A stretch of 16,295 nucleotides of DNA from an uncultured Phocaeicola sp. (GTDB lineage: Bacteria > Bacteroidota > Bacteroidia > Bacteroidales > Bacteroidaceae), in NCBI GenBank assembly GCA_948579315.1, contig CAPAOL010000057.1:1-16295 (forward strand), written 5' to 3'. The position numbers and the translations under genes were made by a program. Below are positions 6,112 through 13,162 of the stretch, piece after piece; the first letter of the stretch is position 1, and each line of letters begins with the position of its first letter. The notes beneath the pieces are model-generated. The model ran no database searches. It saw nothing but the letters and a program-made list of their open reading frames with translations, and was not told the DNA's origin.

Positions 6112-7533
6112 TTATTTTGTTTTTTCCGCATTGCGTACATTCACTTCAAGAGTATCCAACTCTTTGGACATTTGCAGTACCCGCTTTTCGAGGTCGAGGA
6201 TGGCAGGAGCCATATTCTCTTTCCCCTGTTGGTTGGCACCGGCATATTGTTGACGCAGGCTATTCAGCTTTTCTTCTTGTTGATAATAGTCTTTCTCCAT
6301 TTGCTGGTAACGCTGGAAAAGAGACTTTGCTTTTGCGGATTTAAAGTCGCTCATCAGATAGTAAGTCGTATGATCGTCAATGACAAATTCAAAGTCCATC
6401 GCACGGCGTTCTTTGGGCTTATGACTGATGGCAGCTTCCAGACGTTGCAATGCTTCGGTTACAGTTTGTTTGTCTTTCCAGGTTTCTTTCAGCGAATGAA
6501 TCTGTGCCAGACGAATGATCTGTTGCTGTTCCATTGCTTCATAATTATAAGTCTGTTTGGAAGTGTTAGGAATGAACACATAAATACATACCTTTCCTTC
6601 GGGCTGGAAACGGTCGGAAGCAAACCATCCGAGATTGCTGTATTCGTCAATGACGTACATATAATCATTGTACGGTGAATTGAACGGCATACCTACATTG
6701 TCCGGAACAAGATAAGTGTCGGTATTCGTGTTGTAACGGGTGACAAAAATGTCGTAGCCTCCCAGTCCTTCGCCATCGCTGGCATAGTAAACGGTGACTC
6801 CGTCCGATAGAACGAACGGATAATTTGCGTTTCCGGAAGCGTTGATGCTGCCCGGCAACGGGCGTCCATCACTCCATTCATTCAGCAATTTGTTTTTTGA
6901 GAAGATGTCAAGATTACCGTTCTCGCCCTTTTCGCTATAATAGATTTTATTTCCAATTTCTGTTTCATAGACAGTTCCCGGATGCTCTCCTTCTGTCTTG
7001 AAGAAATCATTGAAGGTAAACAATTTACCCGATTCTTCACTAATCTTGTATGCATGGAGGAAAGTCGCCTTGTCTACAACGAAACTGTCAATGATACATA
7101 CATCTTCCACTCCTTTCAACATCCGAAGGTCAGCTTTGCTCTTTTCCAGAAGTTTCTCCGCTTCTTCCGTCGATTTCTTCCGTTTACTTAAATCTGCGAT
7201 ATATTCTTCAAAACAGTTTACTGCATCTTCGAAACGATATGTTTCATTATATGCTTGTCCCAGATAGAGTTGTCCGCTGGTAACACGTTTTTTCACTGCT
7301 ATCTCAAGAGGTTTCACTGCTTCTTCCGCTTCTCCGGTTTTCAGGCAACATACGCCATACCAATAGTTATAATTCCCGTTCGACGGTTGTGATTTAGCAT
7401 ACTTTTCGAAGACGGGTTTGGCTTTTTCATAGTCACCTTTATTAAATAAGGTGCGTGCCTGTTCCAGCGTTTGTGCAGATACTTCGCAAAGGAAGAGGCT
7501 GCAAATTAAAAATAGAATATATTTTCTTTTCAT
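6112..7533 (-). CDS. Exported TPR / PD40 beta-propeller protein
   Basis: A 473-residue protein with an N-terminal signal peptide (MKRKYILFLICSLFLCEVSA, cleavage likely after SAQ), so it is probably periplasmic or outer-membrane associated. Residues about 22-140 form TPR-like helices (LFNKGDYEKAKPVFEKYAKS; YWYGVCCLKTGEAEEAVKPL). Residues about 180-330 carry PD40/WD40-like strands with YYSEKGENGNLDIF, VYYASDGEGLGGYDIFVT and LGWFASDRF. Residues about 410-470 form a charged coiled coil. The combination is common in Bacteroidota, often near gliding or OmpA-type cell-envelope genes, but the function of this one is unknown. It heads the cluster with the NfeD-like gene and floA, which suggests an envelope-related role. 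A TACTTTTG promoter box lies 77 bp upstream. Confidence 0.85.
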   Translation of the reverse strand: MKRKYILFLICSLFLCEVSAQTLEQARTLFNKGDYEKAKPVFEKYAKSQPSNGNYNYWYGVCCLKTGEAEEAVKPLEIAVKKRVTSGQLYLGQAYNETYRFEDAVNCFEEYIADLSKRKKSTEEAEKLLEKSKADLRMLKGVEDVCIIDSFVVDKATFLHAYKISEESGKLFTFNDFFKTEGEHPGTVYETEIGNKIYYSEKGENGNLDIFSKNKLLNEWSDGRPLPGSINASGNANYPFVLSDGVTVYYASDGEGLGGYDIFVTRYNTNTDTYLVPDNVGMPFNSPYNDYMYVIDEYSNLGWFASDRFQPEGKVCIYVFIPNTSKQTYNYEAMEQQQIIRLAQIHSLKETWKDKQTVTEALQRLEAAISHKPKERRAMDFEFVIDDHTTYYLMSDFKSAKAKSLFQRYQQMEKDYYQQEEKLNSLRQQYAGANQQGKENMAPAILDLEKRVLQMSKELDTLEVNVRNAEKTK

Positions 7534-7609
7534 CGTTTTGAGCGTTTATGAGTGGCGGGTAGATTGAAAACATTACTGCTTTCGGGCACCCGTCCTTTTA
7601 TCAATTGTT

Positions 7610-7617
7610 CAAAAGTA
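7610..7617 (-). promoter_or_regulatory. -7 promoter box of the TPR-nfeD-floA cluster
   Basis: The minus strand reads TACTTTTG, an exact TAnnTTTG match, giving a leader of about 70 nt before the start at 7533. It faces away from the ttcA promoter, with the two -7 boxes about 75 bp apart. Confidence 0.65.
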
Positions 7618-7690
7618 CAAATTTATTAGAAATAAACCCTTTTTCAGTGATTCTATTATGTTAATTCTTCTTTAAATCATTCTTTTCGCT

Positions 7691-7698
7691 TACTTTTG
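7691..7698 (+). promoter_or_regulatory. -7 promoter box of ttcA
   Basis: TACTTTTG is an exact match to TAnnTTTG and lies 18 bp upstream of the ATG at 7717. Because it overlaps the TTG at 7696, that alternative start is unlikely. No clear -33 TTTG is visible, only T-rich sequence. Confidence 0.7.
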
Positions 7699-7716
7699 CA
7701 GCCGATTTTCAAAGAT

Positions 7717-8463
7717 ATGACACAATTTACGGAAGAAGAGAAAGCCATTCGCCGCATTGAACGGCGGTTTAGTAAAGGAGTGGTGCAATACGGATTGATA
7801 GAAGAAGGAGACAAAATCCTTATCGGACTGTCAGGAGGAAAAGATTCGTTGGCGCTTGTTGAGCTGTTGGGTAAACGCGCGCGTATCCATAAGCCTCGTT
7901 TTTCTGTCGTTGCCGTTCATGTAGTGATGAAGAATATTCCTTATCAGAGCGATACGGAATATTTGAAAGCGCACTGCGAGGCGTATGAAGTTCCCTTTGT
8001 ACAGTATGAGACTGCCTTTGATCCTGCTACCGATACACGTAAATCTCCCTGTTTCCTCTGCTCATGGAACCGTCGGAAAGCTTTGTTTACTGTTGCCAAG
8101 GAGCACGGATGCAATAAAATCGCTCTCGGTCACCACATGGATGATATTTTGGAAACTTTATTGATGAATATCACTTATCAGGGAGCGTTCGGTACTATGC
8201 CGCCCCGGTTGGTGATGAAGAAGTTTGATATGACAATTATTCGTCCGATGTGTCTGGTTCACGAAGCTGATTTGGTAGAATTGGCGGCTTTACATGGTTA
8301 TCGGAAGCAAGTGAAAAACTGCCCTTATGAATCGCAATCCAGCCGAAGTGATATGAAAGGTGTTTTGCGGCAACTGGAAGCGATGAATCCGGAGGCACGT
8401 TACAGCCTTTGGGGGAGCATGACCAATGTACAGGAAGAATTATTACCGGATAAAATAGATTGA
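7717..8463 (+). CDS. ttcA: TtcA-like tRNA thiolation protein (PP-loop ATPase)
   Basis: A 248-residue PP-loop protein of the TtcA/TtuA family. TtcA makes 2-thiocytidine at position 32 of tRNA using ATP and an iron-sulfur cluster. The ATP pyrophosphatase loop is SGGKDS (39-44). Cys112 and Cys115 (PCFLC) plus Cys202 (KNCPYE) match the three-Cys [4Fe-4S] ligand pattern, and LGHHMDDILETLLMN (from 138) is the second conserved family segment. It is shorter than the ~311-residue E. coli enzyme, mainly at the ends. I chose the ATG at 7717 rather than the upstream TTG because of the promoter position. The DUF486 gene follows after 24 bp and is probably co-transcribed. The exact tRNA target is inferred from the family. 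Confidence 0.88.
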   Translation: MTQFTEEEKAIRRIERRFSKGVVQYGLIEEGDKILIGLSGGKDSLALVELLGKRARIHKPRFSVVAVHVVMKNIPYQSDTEYLKAHCEAYEVPFVQYETAFDPATDTRKSPCFLCSWNRRKALFTVAKEHGCNKIALGHHMDDILETLLMNITYQGAFGTMPPRLVMKKFDMTIIRPMCLVHEADLVELAALHGYRKQVKNCPYESQSSRSDMKGVLRQLEAMNPEARYSLWGSMTNVQEELLPDKID

Positions 8464-8487
8464 ACAGATAAATTTGAATAGATTGTT

Positions 8488-8859
8488 ATGAAAGGAGTAT
8501 ATACCATTTTGTTGTTGATTGTATCCAATGTCTTTATGACATTCGCCTGGTACGGACATTTAAAGATGAAACAGGAGTACAGCTGGTTCGCTGCTCTTCC
8601 GCTGATCGGTGTGATTGCGTTCAGTTGGGCAATCGCTTTTTTTGAATATTCCTGTCAGATACCGGCGAATCGCATCGGCTTTATAGGCAATGGAGGTCCA
8701 TTTTCGTTGATGCAGCTGAAAGTCATCCAAGAGGTGATAACACTTGTTATTTTTACAGTGTTTACAACTGTATTTTTCAAGGGTGAAGCGTTGCATTGGA
8801 ATCATTTGGCGGCGTTCGTTTGTTTGATTGCGGCGGTGTATTTTGTGTTTATGAAATAA
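8488..8859 (+). CDS. DUF486 family small membrane protein
   Basis: A 123-residue protein with four predicted membrane spans, at about residues 4-22, 33-51, 78-98 and 104-121. Family phrases are FMTFAWYGHLKM near the start, FEYSCQIPANRIGF in the middle and a QLKVIQEVITL segment. DUF486 proteins are related to small drug/metabolite-transporter-like proteins, but no substrate is established. It follows ttcA by 24 bp, and a strong hairpin plus five T residues comes 25 bp after the stop, so ttcA and this gene look like a two-gene transcript. No functional link to tRNA thiolation is evident. Confidence 0.88.
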   Translation: MKGVYTILLLIVSNVFMTFAWYGHLKMKQEYSWFAALPLIGVIAFSWAIAFFEYSCQIPANRIGFIGNGGPFSLMQLKVIQEVITLVIFTVFTTVFFKGEALHWNHLAAFVCLIAAVYFVFMK

Positions 8860-8883
8860 AATCTTTTAAGGAATATAAGATTA

Positions 8884-8923
8884 TAGGATAAGTGCTATAC
8901 TTTGTTAGCCTTATCCTATTTTT
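8884..8923 (+). terminator. Rho-independent terminator after the DUF486 gene
   Basis: TAGGATAAG (8884-8892) pairs perfectly with CTTATCCTA (8910-8918). The stem is extended inward by GCTA/TAGC and followed by TTTTT (8919-8923). It ends the plus-strand ttcA-DUF486 transcript just before the stop codon of the opposing recombinase remnant. Confidence 0.8.
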
Positions 8924-8925
8924 AA

Positions 8926-9069
8926 TTACTTGATAGATTTAAAAACCTTATCAATGCATCGTTTCTTCTGTTCCATGTTTGGATGGACATAGAGATTTAA
9001 TGTAGTAGTGATATCTGAATGTCCAAGTATTACACTTACAGTTTTGTAGTCGCAGTTGCTTGTTCTTGA
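8926..9069 (-). pseudogene. C-terminal remnant of a second tyrosine recombinase
   Basis: Read on the minus strand, the last 47 codons give NCDYKTVSVILGHSD, then ITTTLNLYVHPNMEQKKR, ending FKSIK and TAA (8926-8928). This contains the catalytic His of LGH and the nucleophile Tyr of LNLYVHP. The frame closes at a TAG just upstream (9070-9072), and the rest of the enzyme (Arg box and HxxR) is missing. The wording of the box differs from the intact integrase at 18-1190 (LLGHKELATTQIYAKV), so it is not a duplicate. It indicates that an integrative element once occupied this site, next to the vapE/HU unit. Confidence 0.85.
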
Positions 9070-9100
9070 CTAATGTACTTTATTTTTATAAACCGTTCTC

Positions 9101-9112
9101 CACTCTCTTCAC
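9101..9112. repeat. 12-bp inverted repeat, left copy (flank of vapE/HU unit)
   Basis: CACTCTCTTCAC is the exact reverse complement of GTGAAGAGAGTG at 11503-11514. The two copies flank the vapE/HU pair about 2.4 kb apart. No target duplication is visible outside them, and 12 bp can recur by chance in sequence rich in GTGAAG, so the boundary role is tentative. Confidence 0.4.
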
Positions 9113-9123
9113 CTAAAGTTTAT

Positions 9124-9158
9124 CCGTTCATTCACAGGAAGTAACTGTGAATGAACGG
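9124..9158. terminator. Perfect 14-bp stem hairpin after vapE
   Basis: CCGTTCATTCACAG (9124-9137) pairs perfectly with CTGTGAATGAACGG (9145-9158) around a 7-base loop. It lies 8 bp beyond the vapE stop on the minus strand, where there is no good T-run. On the plus strand CACTATTTTT follows. It may terminate transcription or mark the end of the vapE/HU unit, since its top resembles the hairpin after the HU gene. Confidence 0.6.
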
Positions 9159-9166
9159 CACTATTT

Positions 9167-10477
9167 TTACCCTTCACCATCCTTCACCCTCTTCACCGAA
9201 TATACATTTCCCAGTCGTGTGTGTTGCCGGACAATCCCCGTGGCAGTCAGCACTTGCGCCAATTGGATAGGAGTACAGCTCCGTAGCACAGCTGGAAACT
9301 TCTTTTTCAGTTCCTGATGAATGATAGTGGCGGAGAGCGACAGGCAATCCGGGTCACCCGACGTGGCAGGTGCGTATGTGTTGCGCACAATGTCTTCTAT
9401 GGGATTCACGCGATAGTATGCCATGTTATGGCGTTGCAAAGCATGTTCTTCCTCCTTATTGAACCAGTGGCGGGCGCCTGCAAGCAATTCTTCTTTCAGT
9501 TGGGCGTAGATTTGTGCATGTTCAATTCCGCTACAGTCGATATCATGTTCCGCTTCAATACAGATGAATCTGCGGCTGCCCGTCGGATCGCACAGTAAGT
9601 CCGTCCGATTGCTCGTTCCGATGAACGAAGCGATGCGAGGTAGCGCCCGGAAATTTTTCTGATAGGCTTTGCAGATGTTGAGGCTGGACATTTGCATCAG
9701 ATTCTTCAGTAAGGGCATCTTTTGTGCTCCGAATTTGTCAAATTCGTCCATGTTTAGCAATCCCATCTCGGCAAGCAGACGTTCGGGGTTGCCTTGTGCG
9801 GTTAGTTTCAGGTTATCCGAATAATAACGCGCCAGTTATGGCGGCATCAGCATGCGGCAGAAAGTGGATTTATGGCGTCCCTGCTCTTTGCTGATCAGTA
9901 TCGGGGCTACGCTGTTTGCTTGGGTCTGGTTCACGCCCAGCCATTGGGCGGCCAGTCCGAGCAGCCAGGTGTGAAAGCTTTTTATCCATATAGGAAGGTC
10001 GGACACTCGCTTTGCCAAGGGCTTTAACCGGTCCGTTCCGTCCCATGCGGGTAGTTCGTTCATGTAAAGCCGGAAGGGGTGGTAGCTTTCCACCAGGGTA
10101 GAGTAGATGTACCTTTGAAGGTCCTTATCCCAACAATTGATTCCTTCTTTGTGTGCTTCCAGGCAGAAAGCGTTCAGTTCCCGCTTGCTTATGCGGCAGA
10201 AAGGAATTTCCCGTTGGCAGGAGGGGCGGAATTCGGTCTCTTCGGTCAGCAGGTTGTAGCGGAAGTCATACCGAACTTTCAAAAAGTCAATCACTTGTTG
10301 CGTCAGAAGGACGGGTGGTTTATGTACTTCCTGTTTGTATGCTTCCTGTTCATCTGTTTCTTGCATTTTCGGTACGTTCGTCGGTGCATTCGGTGCAACG
10401 ACGGTGTTTGGCGATTCTTTCATCAATACTCGTATTCTTTTCGCCAAACGTTTTGAGTTATATTCTAATGTCTTCAT
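9167..10477 (-). pseudogene. VapE-family (virulence-associated protein E) ATPase gene with an in-frame stop
   Basis: One continuous frame of 437 codons is broken by a single TAA at 9836-9838; both sides read as the same protein. The N-terminal part (213 residues) has FRLYMNELPAWDGTDR, then a P-loop-like SKEQGRHKSTFCR (196-208) and LMPP just before the stop. The C-terminal part resumes in frame with LARYYSDNLKLTAQGNPERL, followed by a Walker B-like NMDEFD, FIGTSNRTDLL and DPTGSRRF. VapE proteins are predicted helicase-like ATPases of phages and islands, often fused to or beside primases; no primase domain is present here. The P-loop has His before Lys where a Gly is usual. A single base change could restore Glu, Gln or Lys at the stop. 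Unless read through, the ATPase is split and probably inactive. Confidence 0.85.
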
Positions 10478-10530
10478 ATTTTTCTTCTTATTAAATGAAT
10501 AAATGTTGTTTTTTCGACCGGTTGATGCTG

Positions 10531-10538
10531 CTAAGGTA
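10531..10538 (-). promoter_or_regulatory. Possible -7 box of vapE
   Basis: The minus strand reads TACCTTAG, one base off TAnnTTTG, about 54 bp upstream of the vapE start at 10477. No better box is visible between this and the start. Confidence 0.4.
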
Positions 10539-10641
10539 TAACATGAGATATGGGGTTTGCAAGTATTTAACTAAGAAAAAGTTTATTTTCTCCTGAAATG
10601 AAAAACAGGCTTTTTTATGCGGATAAGTCGTTGTTTTGTCG

Positions 10642-10649
10642 TATCTTTA
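10642..10649 (+). promoter_or_regulatory. Possible -7 box of the HU-like gene
   Basis: TATCTTTA is one base off TAnnTTTG and lies just upstream of the four-copy 22-bp array. If used, transcription would start near 10656, and the array would lie in a leader of about 130 nt, where it could act as operator DNA or as RNA. There is no clear -33 box at the expected distance. Confidence 0.35.
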
Positions 10650-10665
10650 ACGCTTGTTTAGGAAA

Positions 10666-10753
10666 AGCCGACTGGAGTTGTCCGGTTGGCTGACAATAGT
10701 TGACTGAACAGCCGATTCCAGTCGTCCGAATAGCCGATTAAAGTTGTCCTATA
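10666..10753. repeat. Four tandem 22-bp imperfect repeats upstream of the HU-like gene
   Basis: Units start at 10666, 10688, 10710 and 10732, exactly 22 bp apart. Their first 18-19 bases are AGCCGACTGGAGTTGTCCG, GGCTGACAATAGTTGACTG, AGCCGATTCCAGTCGTCCG and AGCCGATTAAAGTTGTCCT. The second unit is the most diverged. The middle of each is a loose palindrome (CGACT-nn-AGTYG). The array ends 32 bp before the ATG of the HU-like gene. Autoregulation by the HU-like protein, with its C-terminal winged-helix-like domain, is an attractive but untested idea. An iteron-type origin for the vapE/HU unit is an alternative. Confidence 0.85.
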
Positions 10754-10785
10754 ATGAAGTTACACATTTAAATTAATAAGAAGTA

Positions 10786-11424
10786 ATGGCTATTGTGTTT
10801 GATTGGTATGAAAATCCGAATGCTTCTTCGGAAGAAGAAGCAACGTTGCATCCACGTATCTTTATGAATGGAAAGGTAGATACGGATGCTCTTTGTTACA
10901 AGATTCATGACTACAGTTCGTTGACTGTGGGCGATGTAAAGAATGTGCTTGATAACTTATCGAATATTCTTGGCGAGTCGTTGCGTGAGGGGAAAGAAGT
11001 ACATATCGAGGGGATCGGTTATTTTTATCCCACTTTGGAGGCTACGGGGAAAGTGACTCGCAACACTCCGCATAAGACTAATAAGGTGGCTTTCAAAACT
11101 GTCCGGTTTCGTCCTGACAGTAATCTGAAAGGGCATTTTGTGGGTGTCCGTGCCAGTCAGTCCAAGTATGTCCGCCATTCGGAGAAGGTGTCAGAGGTGG
11201 AGATTGATATGCGGTTGAAAGAATATTTTGCCGAACATCAGATGATGACCCGCCGTGATTTTCAGGAAGTGTGTGGTTTGGCACGTACTACGGCCAAAAC
11301 GCATTTGGTACGTTTGCGTGGAGAAGGAAAGTTGGTGAATATCGGTTTGCGCAATCAGCCGATGTATGTGCCTGCTCCCGGTTATTATGGCGTATCCAGA
11401 GATGCGGCACATCCTTCACGGTAA
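10786..11424 (+). CDS. HU-like DNA-binding protein with C-terminal winged-helix-like domain
   Basis: A 212-residue protein of the long HU-like group seen beside vapE in Bacteroides. Residues about 1-125 follow the HU/IHF pattern: a helical part with LTVGDVKNVLDNLSNILGES, then GKEVHIEGIGYFYPTLEA, which is the strand turn leading to the DNA-binding arms, and KVAFKTVRFRPD. Residues about 140-205 (LKEYFAEHQMMTRRDFQEVC, ARTTAKTHLVRLRGEGKLVN, then a YVP ending) look like a winged helix-turn-helix. It is therefore probably a sequence-specific binder rather than a general nucleoid protein. The gene is divergent from vapE with a 308-bp shared upstream region holding the 22-bp repeats. A hairpin overlaps its stop codon. 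Confidence 0.88.
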   Translation: MAIVFDWYENPNASSEEEATLHPRIFMNGKVDTDALCYKIHDYSSLTVGDVKNVLDNLSNILGESLREGKEVHIEGIGYFYPTLEATGKVTRNTPHKTNKVAFKTVRFRPDSNLKGHFVGVRASQSKYVRHSEKVSEVEIDMRLKEYFAEHQMMTRRDFQEVCGLARTTAKTHLVRLRGEGKLVNIGLRNQPMYVPAPGYYGVSRDAAHPSR

Positions 11425-11441
11425 TGACTGTGAAGGATGTG
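11408..11441 (+). terminator. Hairpin overlapping the stop codon of the HU-like gene
   Basis: CACATCCTTCAC (11408-11419) pairs perfectly with GTGAAGGATGTG (11430-11441) around a 10-base loop that contains the TAA stop (11422-11424). There is no adjacent T-run, so termination would be weak. The apex TTCACGG...ACTGTGAA resembles TTCACAGG...ACTGTGAA in the hairpin at 9124-9158 on the other side of the unit. Confidence 0.6.
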
Positions 11442-11502
11442 AAGAAGCATATTTCTTTGAGTAATCACACGAAACGGTTGATAGCTTGAGACTTATCCTC
11501 AT

Positions 11503-11514
11503 GTGAAGAGAGTG
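11503..11514. repeat. 12-bp inverted repeat, right copy (flank of vapE/HU unit)
   Basis: GTGAAGAGAGTG is the exact reverse complement of the copy at 9101-9112. It lies about 20 bp from the stop of apbE, so a unit ending here would lie exactly between the HU-like gene and the core operon. Confidence 0.4.
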
Positions 11515-11533
11515 AAAGAAAAGAAGCGGAGCT

Positions 11534-12544
11534 CTATTTCGCTATGTGTTTTTTCATTCCTTCCGTGTAGAAAGTATGGAACTCGCCGTTTTCTCCACTA
11601 TAAATAAAGTAGGCGTCAATCTCCGGATTCGCTTTGCAGAAAGCTTCCGCTTCTTCTAGTCCCATCACCATGAAGGCGGTGGCCAGGGCGTCGGCAGTCA
11701 TGCAGTCTTTAGCGATTACGGTGGACGACAAGATGCTGTGCTGTACCGGATAACCCGTTCTCGGGTCGATGGTATGAGCATATTTCTTTCCGTCCTTGTA
11801 ATAATAGTTGCGGTAATTTCCTGAAGTAGCCAAACCTACATCCGAAAGTTCAAGTATGGTTTGTAAGTCTTGGTTTACGGACAGCGAATCGTCGACGGGC
11901 TTATTGATTCCGATGCGCCATAAGCCTTTGGAGGGGTTTTTGCCTTTCACAACCACCTCTCCGCCGATGTCTACCATATAGTTTTTTATGCCTTTCCGGT
12001 CGAGCAGTTGCGCTATTACATCTACCGAATACCCTTTGGCGACCGCACTGCAACTCAACATGATGCGCGGATCTTGTTTGATTACTTTGTCACTTTCCAT
12101 TTTCACCTTTTCATATCCGGTGATTTGCAGCAGGCTGTCTATCATGATTGAATCAGGGAAAGCACCTTTTTTGAAACCAAATCCCCAGGCGTTGGCAAGA
12201 GGAGCTACTGTGATATCGAAAGCACCGTTTGTCTCGCGGGAAATTTCCATCGAGCGGTTGAAGCATTTCCGGAAGAAGTTATCGGTAACTAATTCCTCGT
12301 TGCGGTTGACGCGACTGATAACTGAACTGTCGTTAAATGGAGACAGAGATTGGTCGAAGCGTTTCAGCTCGGCTTCTATTTCCGGTTTTAAATTACCGTC
12401 ATGCTGGTAAGTAATCTTGTATACCGTCCCAAATACCAAACCTTTGACGCTATAATAGCCGGCTTGTTGATTATGCCTGACTAATATCCAGGTGGTTGCT
12501 GAAATCAGGAAAGCCAGCCAAAGGAAATTTTTCTTTGTTTTCAT
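11534..12544 (-). CDS. apbE: FAD:protein FMN transferase (ApbE family)
   Basis: A 336-residue ApbE protein. The family transfers FMN from FAD to a Thr/Ser of target proteins such as NqrB/NqrC and RnfG/RnfD, with Mg2+, on the periplasmic side. An N-terminal hydrophobic segment (about 6-22, FLWLAFLISATTWILV) is a membrane anchor or uncleaved signal; there is no lipobox Cys. Family signatures are SPFNDSSVISRVNRN, GAFDITVAPL, CSAVAKGYSVD, DIGGEVVVKG, LATSGNYRNYY, HTIDPRTGYPV and the metal-binding MTADALATA. Length is normal. It is the last gene of the minus-strand run, 30 bp after mntP. No target flavoprotein gene is present in this window. Confidence 0.95.
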   Translation of the reverse strand: MKTKKNFLWLAFLISATTWILVRHNQQAGYYSVKGLVFGTVYKITYQHDGNLKPEIEAELKRFDQSLSPFNDSSVISRVNRNEELVTDNFFRKCFNRSMEISRETNGAFDITVAPLANAWGFGFKKGAFPDSIMIDSLLQITGYEKVKMESDKVIKQDPRIMLSCSAVAKGYSVDVIAQLLDRKGIKNYMVDIGGEVVVKGKNPSKGLWRIGINKPVDDSLSVNQDLQTILELSDVGLATSGNYRNYYYKDGKKYAHTIDPRTGYPVQHSILSSTVIAKDCMTADALATAFMVMGLEEAEAFCKANPEIDAYFIYSGENGEFHTFYTEGMKKHIAK

Positions 12545-12574
12545 ACGCTCTTCTTTTGGATGAGAAAACTCATT

Positions 12575-13156
12575 TTATTGGAGAAATAAATGTTCAATTA
12601 ATATCTTTAGTCCGATGAGGACCAAAATGATGCCTCCCCATAACTCTGCTTTCAGTTTTCGGGCGATGCCACAGCCGCATTGGATACCAAAGAGCAGACC
12701 GATGAGTGACATGACGAAGGAAACAAGTCCGATGATAAGGATAGGGGACAGGATTGCATGATAACTTTGCACACCTAAAAAGGCAAACGAAATACCGATT
12801 GCCAGTGCGTCGATACTCGTTGCAACGGCCATCGTGAATACCACTTTCAGGCTGGTCGGGTTGAATAGCTGGCAGCACTCTTCTTCTTTGAAAGATTCCC
12901 AAATCATTCTGCCGCCAAGGAAGGCAAGAATGGCAAAGGCAATCCAATGGTCTATGCTTTCTATGAAATGGCTGAAGCTTTTGGCGAACATCCATCCGAT
13001 AAAAGGCATGATTGCTTGAAAAAGTCCGAATGTAAAAGCCATGATTAGCATGGGTTTCCATCGGGTACGCTTCAAAATGATACCGCTTGCAATGGAGACA
13101 GCGAAACAATCCATCGCCAGACCTATTGCAAGCAACCAAATCTCTAGTCCTGTCAT
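12575..13156 (-). CDS. mntP: Manganese efflux pump MntP
   Basis: A 193-residue, six-span membrane protein of the MntP (YebN) family, which exports Mn2+. Asp16 in GLAMDCFAVS and Asp116 in ATSIDALAIG match the two conserved acidic residues in membrane segments, and GGRMIWESFK (81-90) follows the third span. The length matches the E. coli protein. It starts 6 bp after the DUF6048 gene and ends 30 bp before apbE, so it should be co-transcribed with both. There is no room for a manganese riboswitch directly upstream, so control by one would have to act at the operon head, where none was recognised. Confidence 0.95.
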   Translation of the reverse strand: MTGLEIWLLAIGLAMDCFAVSIASGIILKRTRWKPMLIMAFTFGLFQAIMPFIGWMFAKSFSHFIESIDHWIAFAILAFLGGRMIWESFKEEECCQLFNPTSLKVVFTMAVATSIDALAIGISFAFLGVQSYHAILSPILIIGLVSFVMSLIGLLFGIQCGCGIARKLKAELWGGIILVLIGLKILIEHLFLQ

Positions 13157-13162
13157 TATATT

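Noticed and set aside
10592..10616. CCTG...CAGG hairpin followed by TTTTTT as a terminator
   Set aside because: The stem is only four base pairs, and there is no plus-strand gene upstream that would need termination here.
12594..13139. A 181-codon minus-strand open frame inside mntP
   Set aside because: It lies fully within mntP in another frame, is rich in His, Arg and Cys, and has no family pattern, whereas the mntP frame has clear conserved membrane motifs.
12545..13162. A manganese-sensing yybP-ykoY riboswitch controlling mntP
   Set aside because: Only 6 bp separate mntP from the upstream gene, so there is no room for one next to it, and none was recognised at the operon head.
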